Shown here: positions 16,640 to 25,140 of the stretch, in pieces
How positions within the stretch are numbered: the first letter of the stretch is position 1
Layout: each line of letters starts with the position of its first letter
Assembly: GCA_024402435.1 (NCBI GenBank)
Contig: JAKSTU010000014.1
Span: 1-51,961 of the forward strand
Direction of reading: 5' to 3'
DNA: 51,961 bases
Origin: Treponemataceae bacterium
Lineage (GTDB): Bacteria > Spirochaetota > Spirochaetia > Treponematales > Treponemataceae
Translations under genes and position numbers: made by a program
The notes under the pieces: model-generated
Database searches by the model: none
What the model was told of the DNA's origin: nothing
Seen by the model: the letters and a program-made list of their open reading frames with translations, nothing else

Positions 16640-17377
16640 TTAATTCAACTCTGAATCAGACGAATCCACGTTGTAGTTTAACACAAATTTCTGTAATTGA
16701 CGATAGCTTGAAAAGGAAATGTCAGCCTGCGGAAGGGGCTTTTTCAGAATCCTGCGCCACAGCGGCATTATGTACGCAGTAAGCATGCCTGCGTTTTTTC
16801 CGCCGTTGATGTCTGAACGGATGCTGTTTCCCACGTAAAGAATGTTTTCATTGGGAAGTCCCAGTTTTTGTGCAAGAGTTCCGAAAGTGTAGACAGATGG
16901 TTTTAATGCCCCGCACTCCTCTGAGCCCAGAATCACGTCACAAAAATCGGCAACGCCCCAGATGCTGCCTTTCTGCCACGGTGGAAAATCAGAAAGAATC
17001 CCCAGTTTGTAACCTTTTTGCTTGAAAAGAGAAAATGTTTCGTAAACGTGGGCATAAGGACGGATTTTTTCAAAGAAAGGACAAAGGCCCACATAGACTT
17101 TTTCCCGGATCATTCGGCGGGCTGTAGGCGGAGAAACGTGAAGAAATTCGCCCAAAAGTCTGGACTGATATTCGTAGAAATCTCCCAATGGAGCGGTTCT
17201 GTGAAGGATTTTGCGGACTTTGTTGTACTGGATGAAAAACCTGATGTTTTTGAGAAAGTAGCCCGCCATTCTGACGTAAAGCCTGATATCAGGATACAAA
17301 GTTCCGTCAATATCAAAAGCAACGGCCTTGATTACCCGGCCTGACTGTACGGAGTTTGGTGCAGTATCTTGTATCAT
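16640..17377 (-). CDS. HAD-superfamily hydrolase
   Basis: 245 residues. Motif I is AFDIDGTLYPD, motif II ILSDFP, motif III Lys in GALKPSVYTF, motif IV YVGNSIRSDINGG. In motif IV the common GDS becomes GNS while the later Asp stays, so metal binding may be altered but is not clearly lost. The cap region is helical and basic (FFIQYNKVRKILHRTAP). Substrate unknown. The ATG at 17377 lies 6 nt after a TATCAT -10 box, giving a leaderless message; a downstream in-frame start would lose no motif if the N-terminal 15 residues proved untranslated. It is read codirectionally after the tonB-like gene and its terminator. Confidence 0.85.
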   Translation of the reverse strand: MIQDTAPNSVQSGRVIKAVAFDIDGTLYPDIRLYVRMAGYFLKNIRFFIQYNKVRKILHRTAPLGDFYEYQSRLLGEFLHVSPPTARRMIREKVYVGLCPFFEKIRPYAHVYETFSLFKQKGYKLGILSDFPPWQKGSIWGVADFCDVILGSEECGALKPSVYTFGTLAQKLGLPNENILYVGNSIRSDINGGKNAGMLTAYIMPLWRRILKKPLPQADISFSSYRQLQKFVLNYNVDSSDSELN

Positions 17378-17383
17378 TCTTCA

Positions 17384-17413
17384 ATGATACCCGAAAAAAT
17401 CAGCCTGTGTCCA
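17384..17413 (-). promoter_or_regulatory. Leaderless promoter of the second HAD gene, inside a terminator
   Basis: TGGACA (17408-17413), 18-nt spacer and TATCAT (17384-17389) read on the minus strand; the ATG starts at 17377, 6 nt later. The -35 box and much of the spacer lie inside the terminator hairpin of the upstream operon. Confidence 0.65.
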
Positions 17414-17441
17414 TTGCCGGATGAACGGAGACAGACTGATT
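17394..17441 (-). terminator. Terminator of the TonB-like operon
   Basis: On the minus strand AATCAG (17436-17441), then CTGT, pairs with ACAG, then CTGATT (17398-17403), followed by T6 (17394-17399). The stem begins within the stop codon of the tonB-like gene. Confidence 0.8.
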
Positions 17442-19153
17442 TATTTGACAATCGTGAATTTAAGTGAGCCTTCTGCAGAACTTCCGTCTTTGGAAGGATC
17501 GAAAATCCATCTGCTTATTTCGTTCCTGATGAAAGACACTACATTCTGAGAAAGACCGACTTCACTGCTGAGTTTTACGGATGAAGGAACCACATTTCCG
17601 GAATCATTCACCGTAAAATTGATTGTAATTGTTACAGTTGCTTCAACACCGCCGTGAAGTTCCTGGGGAATTTCTATTTTTGGAGAAGCAGGTTTTATCA
17701 GACCGCGGTTATTTCCATTTTTCCAGCCAAAATCATCATTTCCTTTTGTCTTGTCCATGTCTGAATTGCCGGATTTGTCTTCAGTTTTGTTCATCTGCTC
17801 TTCAATATTGTCCAAACGGCCTTTAACGTCCGAACTTGTATTGTTCGGCTTTGTCTGCTCAGGTTTGCTTTCTGCGGAAGCATTTGCTGTTGCAGGGCCG
17901 GTTGAAGAATTACCCGCATTTCCACCAAGAGAGGAACCTTGGGACTGCTGATTCGGCGTTTTCTGCCCGTTGCCAGAGCCGGAAGTGGCTGTGTTTCCAA
18001 AACTTTCGTTCATCATCATTGCAAAAATTTCATCATCAGAAAGCTGTTCCTGCTTTTTCGGTTCTTCTGTCACAACAGGCGTCTGACTTGTCACGGAAGG
18101 TTCTGCATTGGCAGCAGGTTTTTCCGGCTCTACAACTGCAGGCACTTCTTTCGGGGCAGACACACTTTCTTCAGGTTTGTCCACTTTTTCAGGCTCGGCC
18201 GGCAGTGTCTGAACAGTTTCCTGAGTCTGCACAGGTTCTTCCTTCGAGACAGTTTTGTCAGTTTCTGCAGCAACATCGTCTTTTGCAGCAACATCGTCTT
18301 TTGACACGGCTTCGTCTTTTGCCGCCACATCTTTGACCGCATCTTTTATCAGGGTTTCAGCCGGTTTTTCAACAGCGGGCATAGTTTCTGGAACAGGCTG
18401 CTCCGGAACGGAAACAATCTGTTCTGCGGCCGGAACAGGTTCTGTTTCTGCAACAGGCTCGGAAACTGTACTTGCTTCGGCAGAAACGTTTTCTGCTGCG
18501 GCGGGCACAACAGGCTGTGTCACAACAGCAGAAGTTTCGGAGACAGTTTCTGCCACAGCCGTTTCAGTTGTCACAAAGCCTGAAACTTCAGCCACGTTCT
18601 GCGGGGAAGGTTTGCTTTCTGCGGCCGGTTCAACGGCTGTCACCACAGGAGAAGTGTTTGCAGAAGCTGACGGCGCAGAAACTTCATGAGTTTCAGTTGT
18701 AGTCACATTGGCCGGTTTTGAGGCAGCAGTTTCCTTTGCAGAATCCGCCGGTTTTTGAGCAGATTCTGCCGGTTTTTGAGCCGGTGATTCCGGTTTGGGA
18801 GCCGCAGCTTCAGCAGCTGGTGCCGGTTTTTCCGCAGCAGACGGCTTTTCTGAAGCAATGGCCGGTTTTTCGGCATTATCGGTAACCGTTTCTTCAGAAA
18901 CCGCAGATTCTGTCATCATTTCATCAGAAGAGTCAGGGGAAGTCTGCACATCAGGAACGTCCAGCCTGATTTGAACAGAAACATAAGCCGGCTCTTTTTT
19001 TTCAGGAAATTCCCCGAAAAGCACAATGCTCACGCTTGCCACAAGCCAGATCAGAACAGTAACCGCAAGACTGATCCACTCAGAAGCACGGATCTGCTTG
19101 AAAAATGAGGATTTTTTGTTTGAATCACCTGAATCCAATCTGACAAATGACAT
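17441..19153 (-). CDS. TonB-like energy transducer with long Pro/Ala/Glu linker
   Basis: 570 residues: cytoplasmic N-terminus, one membrane helix (about 27-47, WISLAVTVLIWLVASVSIVL), a very long low-complexity periplasmic linker rich in Pro, Ala, Glu, Val and Thr (about 60-370), a Gly/Asn/Ser-rich stretch, and a C-terminal TonB/TolA-like domain (about 495-570: VEATVTITINFTVNDSGNVV, ISRWIFDPSKDGS). TonB links the ExbB-ExbD proton motor to outer-membrane receptors; the gene directly follows exbD (11 nt). The linker is far longer than in typical TonB (about 240 residues in total), which would suit a wide or crowded periplasm with flagella; that last point is inference. AGGTGA serves as ribosome site. 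Confidence 0.85.
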   Translation of the reverse strand: MSFVRLDSGDSNKKSSFFKQIRASEWISLAVTVLIWLVASVSIVLFGEFPEKKEPAYVSVQIRLDVPDVQTSPDSSDEMMTESAVSEETVTDNAEKPAIASEKPSAAEKPAPAAEAAAPKPESPAQKPAESAQKPADSAKETAASKPANVTTTETHEVSAPSASANTSPVVTAVEPAAESKPSPQNVAEVSGFVTTETAVAETVSETSAVVTQPVVPAAAENVSAEASTVSEPVAETEPVPAAEQIVSVPEQPVPETMPAVEKPAETLIKDAVKDVAAKDEAVSKDDVAAKDDVAAETDKTVSKEEPVQTQETVQTLPAEPEKVDKPEESVSAPKEVPAVVEPEKPAANAEPSVTSQTPVVTEEPKKQEQLSDDEIFAMMMNESFGNTATSGSGNGQKTPNQQSQGSSLGGNAGNSSTGPATANASAESKPEQTKPNNTSSDVKGRLDNIEEQMNKTEDKSGNSDMDKTKGNDDFGWKNGNNRGLIKPASPKIEIPQELHGGVEATVTITINFTVNDSGNVVPSSVKLSSEVGLSQNVVSFIRNEISRWIFDPSKDGSSAEGSLKFTIVK

Positions 19154-19164
19154 AAATCACCTGA

Positions 19165-19581
19165 TTATTCGTTTATGTTGGTGCGCAAATTCACTGCAGA
19201 AAATCCGTTTTTGCGCAGAACATCAAAAATCCCGACAATGGCTCCGTTCGTCACAAGAGAATCGGCCTGCAAAGTTACAGGATATTCAAGACGTTTTTCA
19301 TATTCCACTGCATCAAAGTCGGCAAGACGCGCATCCAGCAGAGCAAGATCAACAGTTTCTGAATTGTAAAACAGAGAACCGTCGTCTTTCATTGTAATTG
19401 TAATGCTGCCCGCTGCTTCTGACTGAGCAGTTTGAGAAGTGGGCAGGTTCAGAGAAATTCCCGGGAGAACCGAAAAAGTTGTAGACACCAGAAAAAACAG
19501 AATCAACTGAAAAACCACGTCAATCATCGGGATAAGGTCTACAGTTGCTCCGCTTCGGCGCTGATTCCGCACGTATTTCAT
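19165..19581 (-). CDS. exbD: Biopolymer transport protein ExbD/TolR
   Basis: 138 residues from MKYVRNQRRSGATVDLIPMI. The membrane helix includes the proton-channel Asp in LIPMIDVVFQLILFFLVST, the defining ExbD/TolR feature; the periplasmic domain follows (SITITMKDDGSLFYN, ALLDARL, VTLQADSLVTNGAIVGIFDV). The start at 19581 is preferred over an ATG at 19623 because the latter runs inside exbB, while this one is 1 nt after the exbB stop with GAGGA just upstream. It works with ExbB as a proton-driven motor for the TonB-like protein encoded next. Confidence 0.95.
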   Translation of the reverse strand: MKYVRNQRRSGATVDLIPMIDVVFQLILFFLVSTTFSVLPGISLNLPTSQTAQSEAAGSITITMKDDGSLFYNSETVDLALLDARLADFDAVEYEKRLEYPVTLQADSLVTNGAIVGIFDVLRKNGFSAVNLRTNINE

Positions 19582-19582
19582 G

Positions 19583-20203
19583 TCAGTCCTCGCGATCCCG
19601 GTCGGAAGTAAGACGGAGTACAATGTCTGAAACTGAGCTGTCTATTTCCAAAGTGATTTTGTTGGCTTTTGAAACAAAAACATTGTGAAAAATCACCGCA
19701 GGAATTGAAACAACAAGTCCGCTTGCCGTAGTAACCAGAGCTTCTGCAATTGAACCTGCAAGAACAGCCGGATTTCCCATGGAACCGCCGGCTCCGAGAA
19801 CACCGAAAGCCCCGATGTTTCCGGTAACAGTTCCCAAAAGTCCCAAAAGCGTAGAAATGTTTGCAATTGTTCCCAATGTTGTAAGGAATTTTTCCAGCTG
19901 AGGTACCTGACGGTTGATTTCCGTAGCCACAGCATCCTTTATGTCTGCCGCATCAAATTCGCGGTAAGAAAGCGCTTTTGCACAGACCTGGCCTGAGGGT
20001 GTATCGGTACTTTTGCAGATTTTGAGAGCTGTCTTGTATTCCTGCTTTTTGATCAACGGAATGATCTTGTCATACAGTTCCGCATCCTTTTTTTTCAGCT
20101 GAGCATAATAAATAAACCGCTCAATAATGATGAAAGTTGCAATGACACCGCAAAGAATAATCGGAATTTCAAGCAATCCGCCGCTTTTAATCACATCCAA
20201 CAT
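19583..20203 (-). CDS. exbB: MotA/TolQ/ExbB proton channel protein
   Basis: 206 residues with three membrane helices: about 10-27 (LEIPIILCGVIATFIIIERF), 105-135 and 145-170. The family core TLLGLLGTVTGNIGAF with AEALVTTASGLVVSIPAVIF is unmistakable for ExbB/TolQ. It forms the pentameric channel around the ExbD dimer in the inner membrane. AAGGAG stands 6 nt before the ATG. Order exbB-exbD-tonB with 1-nt and 11-nt gaps shows tight coupling. Confidence 0.95.
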   Translation of the reverse strand: MLDVIKSGGLLEIPIILCGVIATFIIIERFIYYAQLKKKDAELYDKIIPLIKKQEYKTALKICKSTDTPSGQVCAKALSYREFDAADIKDAVATEINRQVPQLEKFLTTLGTIANISTLLGLLGTVTGNIGAFGVLGAGGSMGNPAVLAGSIAEALVTTASGLVVSIPAVIFHNVFVSKANKITLEIDSSVSDIVLRLTSDRDRED

Positions 20204-20278
20204 ATAAAACTCCTTAAAAAGTCAACAAAGTTCCGCACCGTTCAAAGAGTGCTTTTTTCATACTTCCATACTGATATT

Positions 20279-21931
20279 CTAAAAATTCAGTTTTGCAGAA
20301 ACCGAAGCATAACCGCCCCGCAATATGTACTGTCCTGCAAAAATCCGGTCCTGAGCCATGAAAAGTTTTACAGCATCTTCAATCTTTGTCTGCAAAGTCA
20401 CATTACGGTTGATGCGGTAAAAGCCTGAAAGATCGACTTTCGGAACAAAATCTTCTGCTGCACCGGCCAAATATTCTGAAACTGCAAGTTCTGCATCCCA
20501 ATTTCCTGCAGGATCTTCTGCTTTTGCTGCAAAAGTTATCGTCTGTTTCGGCTTTTCACTTGAGGCATCAAGCCAGTCCGCGTTCCAGTCAAGACCGAAT
20601 GTGACAAGAGAAACAGGAATGCTGACAGACACTTGTGATGCCAGAGCCGTGACCTGAACTTCTTCCATCCTGTAAATTCCGTTTGCAGGCATTGTTCCAA
20701 AGTCAGCACGGATTTTTTTGCCTCCGAAAGCGGATTTTTCAAAAAGGATGCCCGCTTCTGCAGAAGGACCTTTTTCGGCACCGGCCAGTTGAACATTGAA
20801 TTCATGGCCCAAATCAAAGGAAGCAAACCAGCGTGTGTCTTCTGCTGATTTTGTTCCGGTAACTGCATAAGCTGATGACTGCTGCAATGCAATCAGATCC
20901 GCGGAGTCAGAGGCAAGTCCGCTGCGCAAACTGAATTTCACAGGCAGATCTGCACCGGAAGAAACTTCAACCGCAAAGGGAAGAACAAAAGCTTTGTCCT
21001 TCCCGGGAAGCCACAATCCGCCCAAAGAAACAGCCGTGTCAATGATTTTTTTGCTTTCTCCCGCTGTCCAGTTTTTTGCAACGGAAATACCTGCTCCAAA
21101 ACGGTTTTTGTCTGTTCCCACAGAATAACTCATCTGTCCTTCAGCAGACCATCCTTTGCCGAAAGAATAAATTCCCTTCAGTTCAGGAGAAAACCATAAT
21201 CCTTTTACCATTGTGATTTTGTCAGAATCCGAAATTCCCGAAAGATTGCCGGAAGATCCGGCAAACTGACTGTTGTACAGAACTGCGGCAGAAAAATCCA
21301 GTGTAAGCTTGTCACCTGCTTTCCATTCAACTTCAGTTCCGCCACGGGATTCCTGAGTCGTCAGATTGTAGTACCAGGGACTTTTTCCCTGAAGTCCGTT
21401 TGAAAAATTGTGGTATTCTGCATCAGCGGTAATCTTAAGGTCGGCAACCGGATTGAAAGTGATGTCTCCTGAAATCTGTGTGTCAGTGGAGAAAAATCCC
21501 TGTGACATATGATGTGTTCCATAGCCGTTGATTGAATCGTGATTGAAATACAGCGAAAATGGCAGCGGAACTTCATCATTCTCATTGTCGGAACTGCGGA
21601 AAACTTTGAATTTTCCCCCGAAGAAAGCGGGATATCCTGTGCTGATTGTTCCTTCAAGGGTAATTCTTCCCTGAGAATTGTCTGAATAACCGGCATGCTC
21701 AGACCTGACTGATTCAAACTCTGAAGGCTCCACATTTATGTCTCTTATTACCGGCAGCTGGTAAGAATTGAAATCAATTACAAGTGAAAAATCCGGAATT
21801 GCGTCCGGTTTGACTTCTGTGGTTTCGGAAGAAACTGTGGTTACATATTCAGGCAGAACAATGCTGTTGTCCTGACAAAAAGCGGAATAACAAAGCAGAA
21901 AAGCCGCAAAAGCAGCAAAAAGTTTTTTCAT
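20279..21931 (-). CDS. Predicted outer-membrane beta-rich protein
   Basis: 550 residues: signal peptide MKKLFAAFAAFLLCYSAFCQ, then a sequence of alternating short amphipathic beta strands separated by turns, ending YASVSAKLNF; a terminal aromatic residue is the usual mark of an outer-membrane beta-barrel. Repeated patterns such as VEWKAGDKLTLDFSAAVLYN and LKGIYSFGKGWSAEGQMSYS are typical of barrel hairpins. No named family is recognised. Being encoded just before exbB-exbD-tonB suggests it is assembled or energised with that motor. AGGAGG precedes the ATG, and a terminator-like hairpin lies directly before that site. Confidence 0.8.
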   Translation of the reverse strand: MKKLFAAFAAFLLCYSAFCQDNSIVLPEYVTTVSSETTEVKPDAIPDFSLVIDFNSYQLPVIRDINVEPSEFESVRSEHAGYSDNSQGRITLEGTISTGYPAFFGGKFKVFRSSDNENDEVPLPFSLYFNHDSINGYGTHHMSQGFFSTDTQISGDITFNPVADLKITADAEYHNFSNGLQGKSPWYYNLTTQESRGGTEVEWKAGDKLTLDFSAAVLYNSQFAGSSGNLSGISDSDKITMVKGLWFSPELKGIYSFGKGWSAEGQMSYSVGTDKNRFGAGISVAKNWTAGESKKIIDTAVSLGGLWLPGKDKAFVLPFAVEVSSGADLPVKFSLRSGLASDSADLIALQQSSAYAVTGTKSAEDTRWFASFDLGHEFNVQLAGAEKGPSAEAGILFEKSAFGGKKIRADFGTMPANGIYRMEEVQVTALASQVSVSIPVSLVTFGLDWNADWLDASSEKPKQTITFAAKAEDPAGNWDAELAVSEYLAGAAEDFVPKVDLSGFYRINRNVTLQTKIEDAVKLFMAQDRIFAGQYILRGGYASVSAKLNF

Positions 21932-21942
21932 TCAATCCTCCT

Positions 21943-22006
21943 AAAAAACACCGCGTTGGCGGCGAGCCACGGATGGCGAGAATAATCAGTTTGAGAGCGC
22001 AACGCG
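21943..22006 (-). terminator. Terminator/attenuator abutting a ribosome site
   Basis: CGCGTTG (22000-22006 on the minus strand) pairs with CAACGCG (21952-21958) around a 41-nt loop, followed by GTGTTTTTT whose last T is directly followed by AGGAGG, the ribosome site of the outer-membrane protein gene. It lies between the TPR gene and the rest of the operon and could reduce downstream expression. Confidence 0.65.
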
Positions 22007-22018
22007 CGAGAACCTGTC

Positions 22019-24943
22019 CTATTTCAAAAGCTGAAGCGCTTTCCGGGCCTGTTCACTGTCGGGTGCAATACGCTGAAGTGCATCGCAGACTATCTCGGCA
22101 TCATCTATGTTTCTGTCCTCAAAAAAGGACTCCATTGATTTATAAAGGTATTCAATCTGAATTTCTTTGTTTCCGACACTTTTTTCCGCAGCACTCAGAT
22201 ATGCGACACCGGCTTTGCTGTACTCAAGCTGATAACCGTAAAGCAGGCCCAACTGTTCGTATGCCGAAGCAATCGCATTTCCGTCAGTTCCGGGAAAATC
22301 GGAAATAATCGAAAGAAGTATTTTTTCAGCCTCAGAATATTTGTCGGATCTGGACATGTATTTCTGAGCAAGTCTGAATCCTGCTTCCCATGAAGCGGAC
22401 TTCCATTCATCTTCAAGAGTTTTTATTTCATTTTCTTCATCAACCGCGTTTCCGGCAATTTCTCTTTTCAGAGCATCAAGTCCTGCTGATTTTGCCTGAC
22501 GCTGGAACTTTGCAAGAGCTTCGTCAATTTTTTGGATCGCAGCATTGTAATCACCTTTTTCGTTGTACAGATGAGCAAGGCGGTTAAGAGCCGCAAACTG
22601 ATAAGTTCCCTCTTTCTGGGCAATCTTCATATAAGAAAGAATTGCGTCTTCCGGGCGGCCTGCTTTTTCGCAGGAGAGAGCTGTGTAATAAAGCGCACTT
22701 TCGGAAAAACTTCCCTCAGGATAATTTTTCAGCTGATTTCTGAATGCTGTCTCAGCAGACTGATAATTTTCTGCTTCATAATAAAGCTGTCCCAGGCGGA
22801 ATCTTGATTCTTCTGCATAATCTGCGGAAACATCCTTTATGTTGTCTTCAATCTTCTGAAGCAGTTCTTCAGCTTCTGCACTCATGTTCCTGTGGGCATA
22901 AACTTCCGCAAGCAGGAAATACAGCTGCAGATAATCTTTTCTGATTGATTTTGCATAAGGTTCAAGCAGGATTTTTGCACTTTCAAAATCCCCGACGGAA
23001 ACAAGAACATCAGCTTTAAGTTTGACGGCTTCCGTTTTTTTTGCGTCATTTTTCGCAAGGTCAATGCTTTTTTCCGCAGCTTCAAGGGCTTCTTTTGTTT
23101 TTCCGGCCTGCCATGCTGTTTTTGCAGCCATAAGCCAGCATTCAGGTGCAAGACTGTCATGAATGCTTCTTGAATAACTTTTTGTGTCATTGCAGAAAGA
23201 AAAGAACAGGTCGTAAGCTTCGTCAGCTTTGCCGCTGCGATAATATGCGTATGCAAGATAATAAGCAGCGTAGGCACTTCTTGTATCGGAACCGGCTGCA
23301 AGACGTTCCATGGCAATGTCCCAATGGTTCAGAGCAACAGCCGCAAGGCCTGCAATGTAATCCGACTCGGCAAAGTCTGATGACAAAGCAAGTTTTTCGG
23401 CAGCATCATAGTTTCCGGAACTGAGCAGCACAATTGCCCTGTTTGCGGACACAGATTCATCCTGTCCCTGAAGCAGTTTCAGAACCCGTTCCACAGTTTC
23501 GGGAGTTTTGTCTCCGGAGCAGAAAAGTGCTTCGGCAAAAAGCAGATTTTCAGCAGAAGTGCGCTGATCTTCCGGAATTTTTTCCATTATGGTGCGGACT
23601 GTTTTCCATTGGCGGGAAGTATCAGATTCTTTTTCATGAGCAAGCGCAAAAGCAAACCAGAAGTTTCCGTGAACAAATCCCTTCTGAACCGCAATTTCTG
23701 CATATTTTCCGCAGTTCTCAAAATCGCCCTGATGAGCAGAAACACGGGCCGCAAGCAGATTTGTCAGCCCGTAAAGGTTTTCACGGCCGTATTTTGTAAC
23801 CTGTTTGTCAGGATTATCCATTGAGAGAACAGATTCCAGAAGTGTTCTGCAAAGTTCGTAATCACCGGCCCAAAAAGCGGTTTCGCTTCTGTAAACAGCG
23901 GTATAAACCTGAAGTTCTGTTCTGTCTGCCGCATCAAGCCGAGAATAATCTTTTTCAGCGCGGGCAAAGCATTTTTCGGCTTCTTCAGTTCTGCCCCGAT
24001 GCCACAGTTCAATTCCGGTAACAACCCAAGCATTTGCTCTGTAAGCAGGATAAGATTCCAGCAGTCTGTCCGCAGTTTCAAGAACAATGCTGCGGCTTAC
24101 TGCGGCTGTTTCTTCTGCCATTGAAAGAGCTTCTTCAACAGCTTTCAAAGGTACGCCGTCGCCGGCATCGGGGTCACAAGCCAAAGCGGCACAAAGAGCC
24201 CATGCTTTGTCATAATCCCCGGAGGCGCGGTAATAAACTGCACAGTCGAACATTATTTCCTGTTTCTTTGCCGGGTCAAAAAGGAAAACCATTCTGGAAA
24301 GCTGTTCATAAAGAGAAATATATTTGTCCGGTTCGGCAGATTCTTTGTACAAAGCAAAAAGCATTGTCCCGGCCGGTTCAAGATCTTCCGCCATGTAAAA
24401 ATTGGCAAAAGCGTATTCAAGAAGTTTTGCAGCCTGAACATTGTCGCCAAGTCTTACCAGTACATCAGCACAGGAAACAAGTGCTTTGCGGTACACAATC
24501 CGGTCAGAATCAGTTCCGGACAAAGCAAAAGCACTGCTGAAGGCTGCGGCAGATTTATGCAGGTCGCCGTACTGTTTCCAAGCCAAAGCACAATAATACT
24601 GAGCTTCAAAAGTTTTTACCGTTTCAAAGCAGAGAGCAGCCTGTCTGAAACGTCCCAACCGGTTGTTGGCTTTTGCCTCAATCAGTTTTACATCAGAAAA
24701 ATATTTTGAATCTGAAAAAGAAGCGTAAAACTCCTCTGCCGCCTGCAGAACAAGTTCGTCAGAGCCGTTTTCAAAGAAATCCATAATCGTGCGGTATCGG
24801 GCTGCACTTCCTGAAGGGGACGCGGCAAAAGCCGGACAAAGCAGAAGAATCAGGCCCAAAAGCACGGAAAGCAACAAAGAAAAAGGTTTCACCGCATTAC
24901 GATAACGTATAGCAGTTCTTTTTTCAACAAAAGTCAATTTCAT
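22019..24943 (-). CDS. Exported tetratricopeptide-repeat protein
   Basis: 974 residues starting MKLTFVEKRTAIRYRNAVKP, with a membrane/signal segment FSLLLSVLLGLILLLCPAFA at about 23-42. The rest is nearly all TPR-type helical hairpins; clear examples are SFSESALYYTALSCEKAGRP, FAALNRLAHLYNEKGDYNAA and GNAIASAYEQLGLLYGYQLE near the C-terminus. TPRs are protein-binding scaffolds. The start at 24943 is chosen because GGAG lies 4 nt upstream and it gives a proper signal peptide; an ATG at 25021 would add 26 residues without one. First gene of the TPR-OMP-exbB-exbD-tonB run, likely forming a periplasmic scaffold for that system. Confidence 0.88.
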   Translation of the reverse strand: MKLTFVEKRTAIRYRNAVKPFSLLLSVLLGLILLLCPAFAASPSGSAARYRTIMDFFENGSDELVLQAAEEFYASFSDSKYFSDVKLIEAKANNRLGRFRQAALCFETVKTFEAQYYCALAWKQYGDLHKSAAAFSSAFALSGTDSDRIVYRKALVSCADVLVRLGDNVQAAKLLEYAFANFYMAEDLEPAGTMLFALYKESAEPDKYISLYEQLSRMVFLFDPAKKQEIMFDCAVYYRASGDYDKAWALCAALACDPDAGDGVPLKAVEEALSMAEETAAVSRSIVLETADRLLESYPAYRANAWVVTGIELWHRGRTEEAEKCFARAEKDYSRLDAADRTELQVYTAVYRSETAFWAGDYELCRTLLESVLSMDNPDKQVTKYGRENLYGLTNLLAARVSAHQGDFENCGKYAEIAVQKGFVHGNFWFAFALAHEKESDTSRQWKTVRTIMEKIPEDQRTSAENLLFAEALFCSGDKTPETVERVLKLLQGQDESVSANRAIVLLSSGNYDAAEKLALSSDFAESDYIAGLAAVALNHWDIAMERLAAGSDTRSAYAAYYLAYAYYRSGKADEAYDLFFSFCNDTKSYSRSIHDSLAPECWLMAAKTAWQAGKTKEALEAAEKSIDLAKNDAKKTEAVKLKADVLVSVGDFESAKILLEPYAKSIRKDYLQLYFLLAEVYAHRNMSAEAEELLQKIEDNIKDVSADYAEESRFRLGQLYYEAENYQSAETAFRNQLKNYPEGSFSESALYYTALSCEKAGRPEDAILSYMKIAQKEGTYQFAALNRLAHLYNEKGDYNAAIQKIDEALAKFQRQAKSAGLDALKREIAGNAVDEENEIKTLEDEWKSASWEAGFRLAQKYMSRSDKYSEAEKILLSIISDFPGTDGNAIASAYEQLGLLYGYQLEYSKAGVAYLSAAEKSVGNKEIQIEYLYKSMESFFEDRNIDDAEIVCDALQRIAPDSEQARKALQLLK

Positions 24944-25099
24944 CAGTCTCCAAAAAAAATCATCAGAAAGTCCCCGAAGAAACGGAAACACATCATCAAA
25001 CTGCCGACAAATCATCAACAATTGTCAGCAAAAATGGTTACAGTCAATCCAAAGAGAACATAATCGGTGCAGTACATAGTCAAAACACAAGCAATTCGA

Positions 25100-25105
25100 T
25101 ATAAT
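25100..25105 (+). promoter_or_regulatory. leuS -10 box
   Basis: TATAAT 35 nt upstream of the leuS ATG at 25141; the -35 position (about 25077) is poor. The leader carries an AAGAGG ribosome site (25129-25134), so leuS is not leaderless. The 197-bp gap to the divergent TPR gene otherwise shows only several ATCATCA-type short repeats. Confidence 0.5.
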
Positions 25106-25140
25106 TATTTTCATATATATTGAGTTTTAAGAGGCAACTT

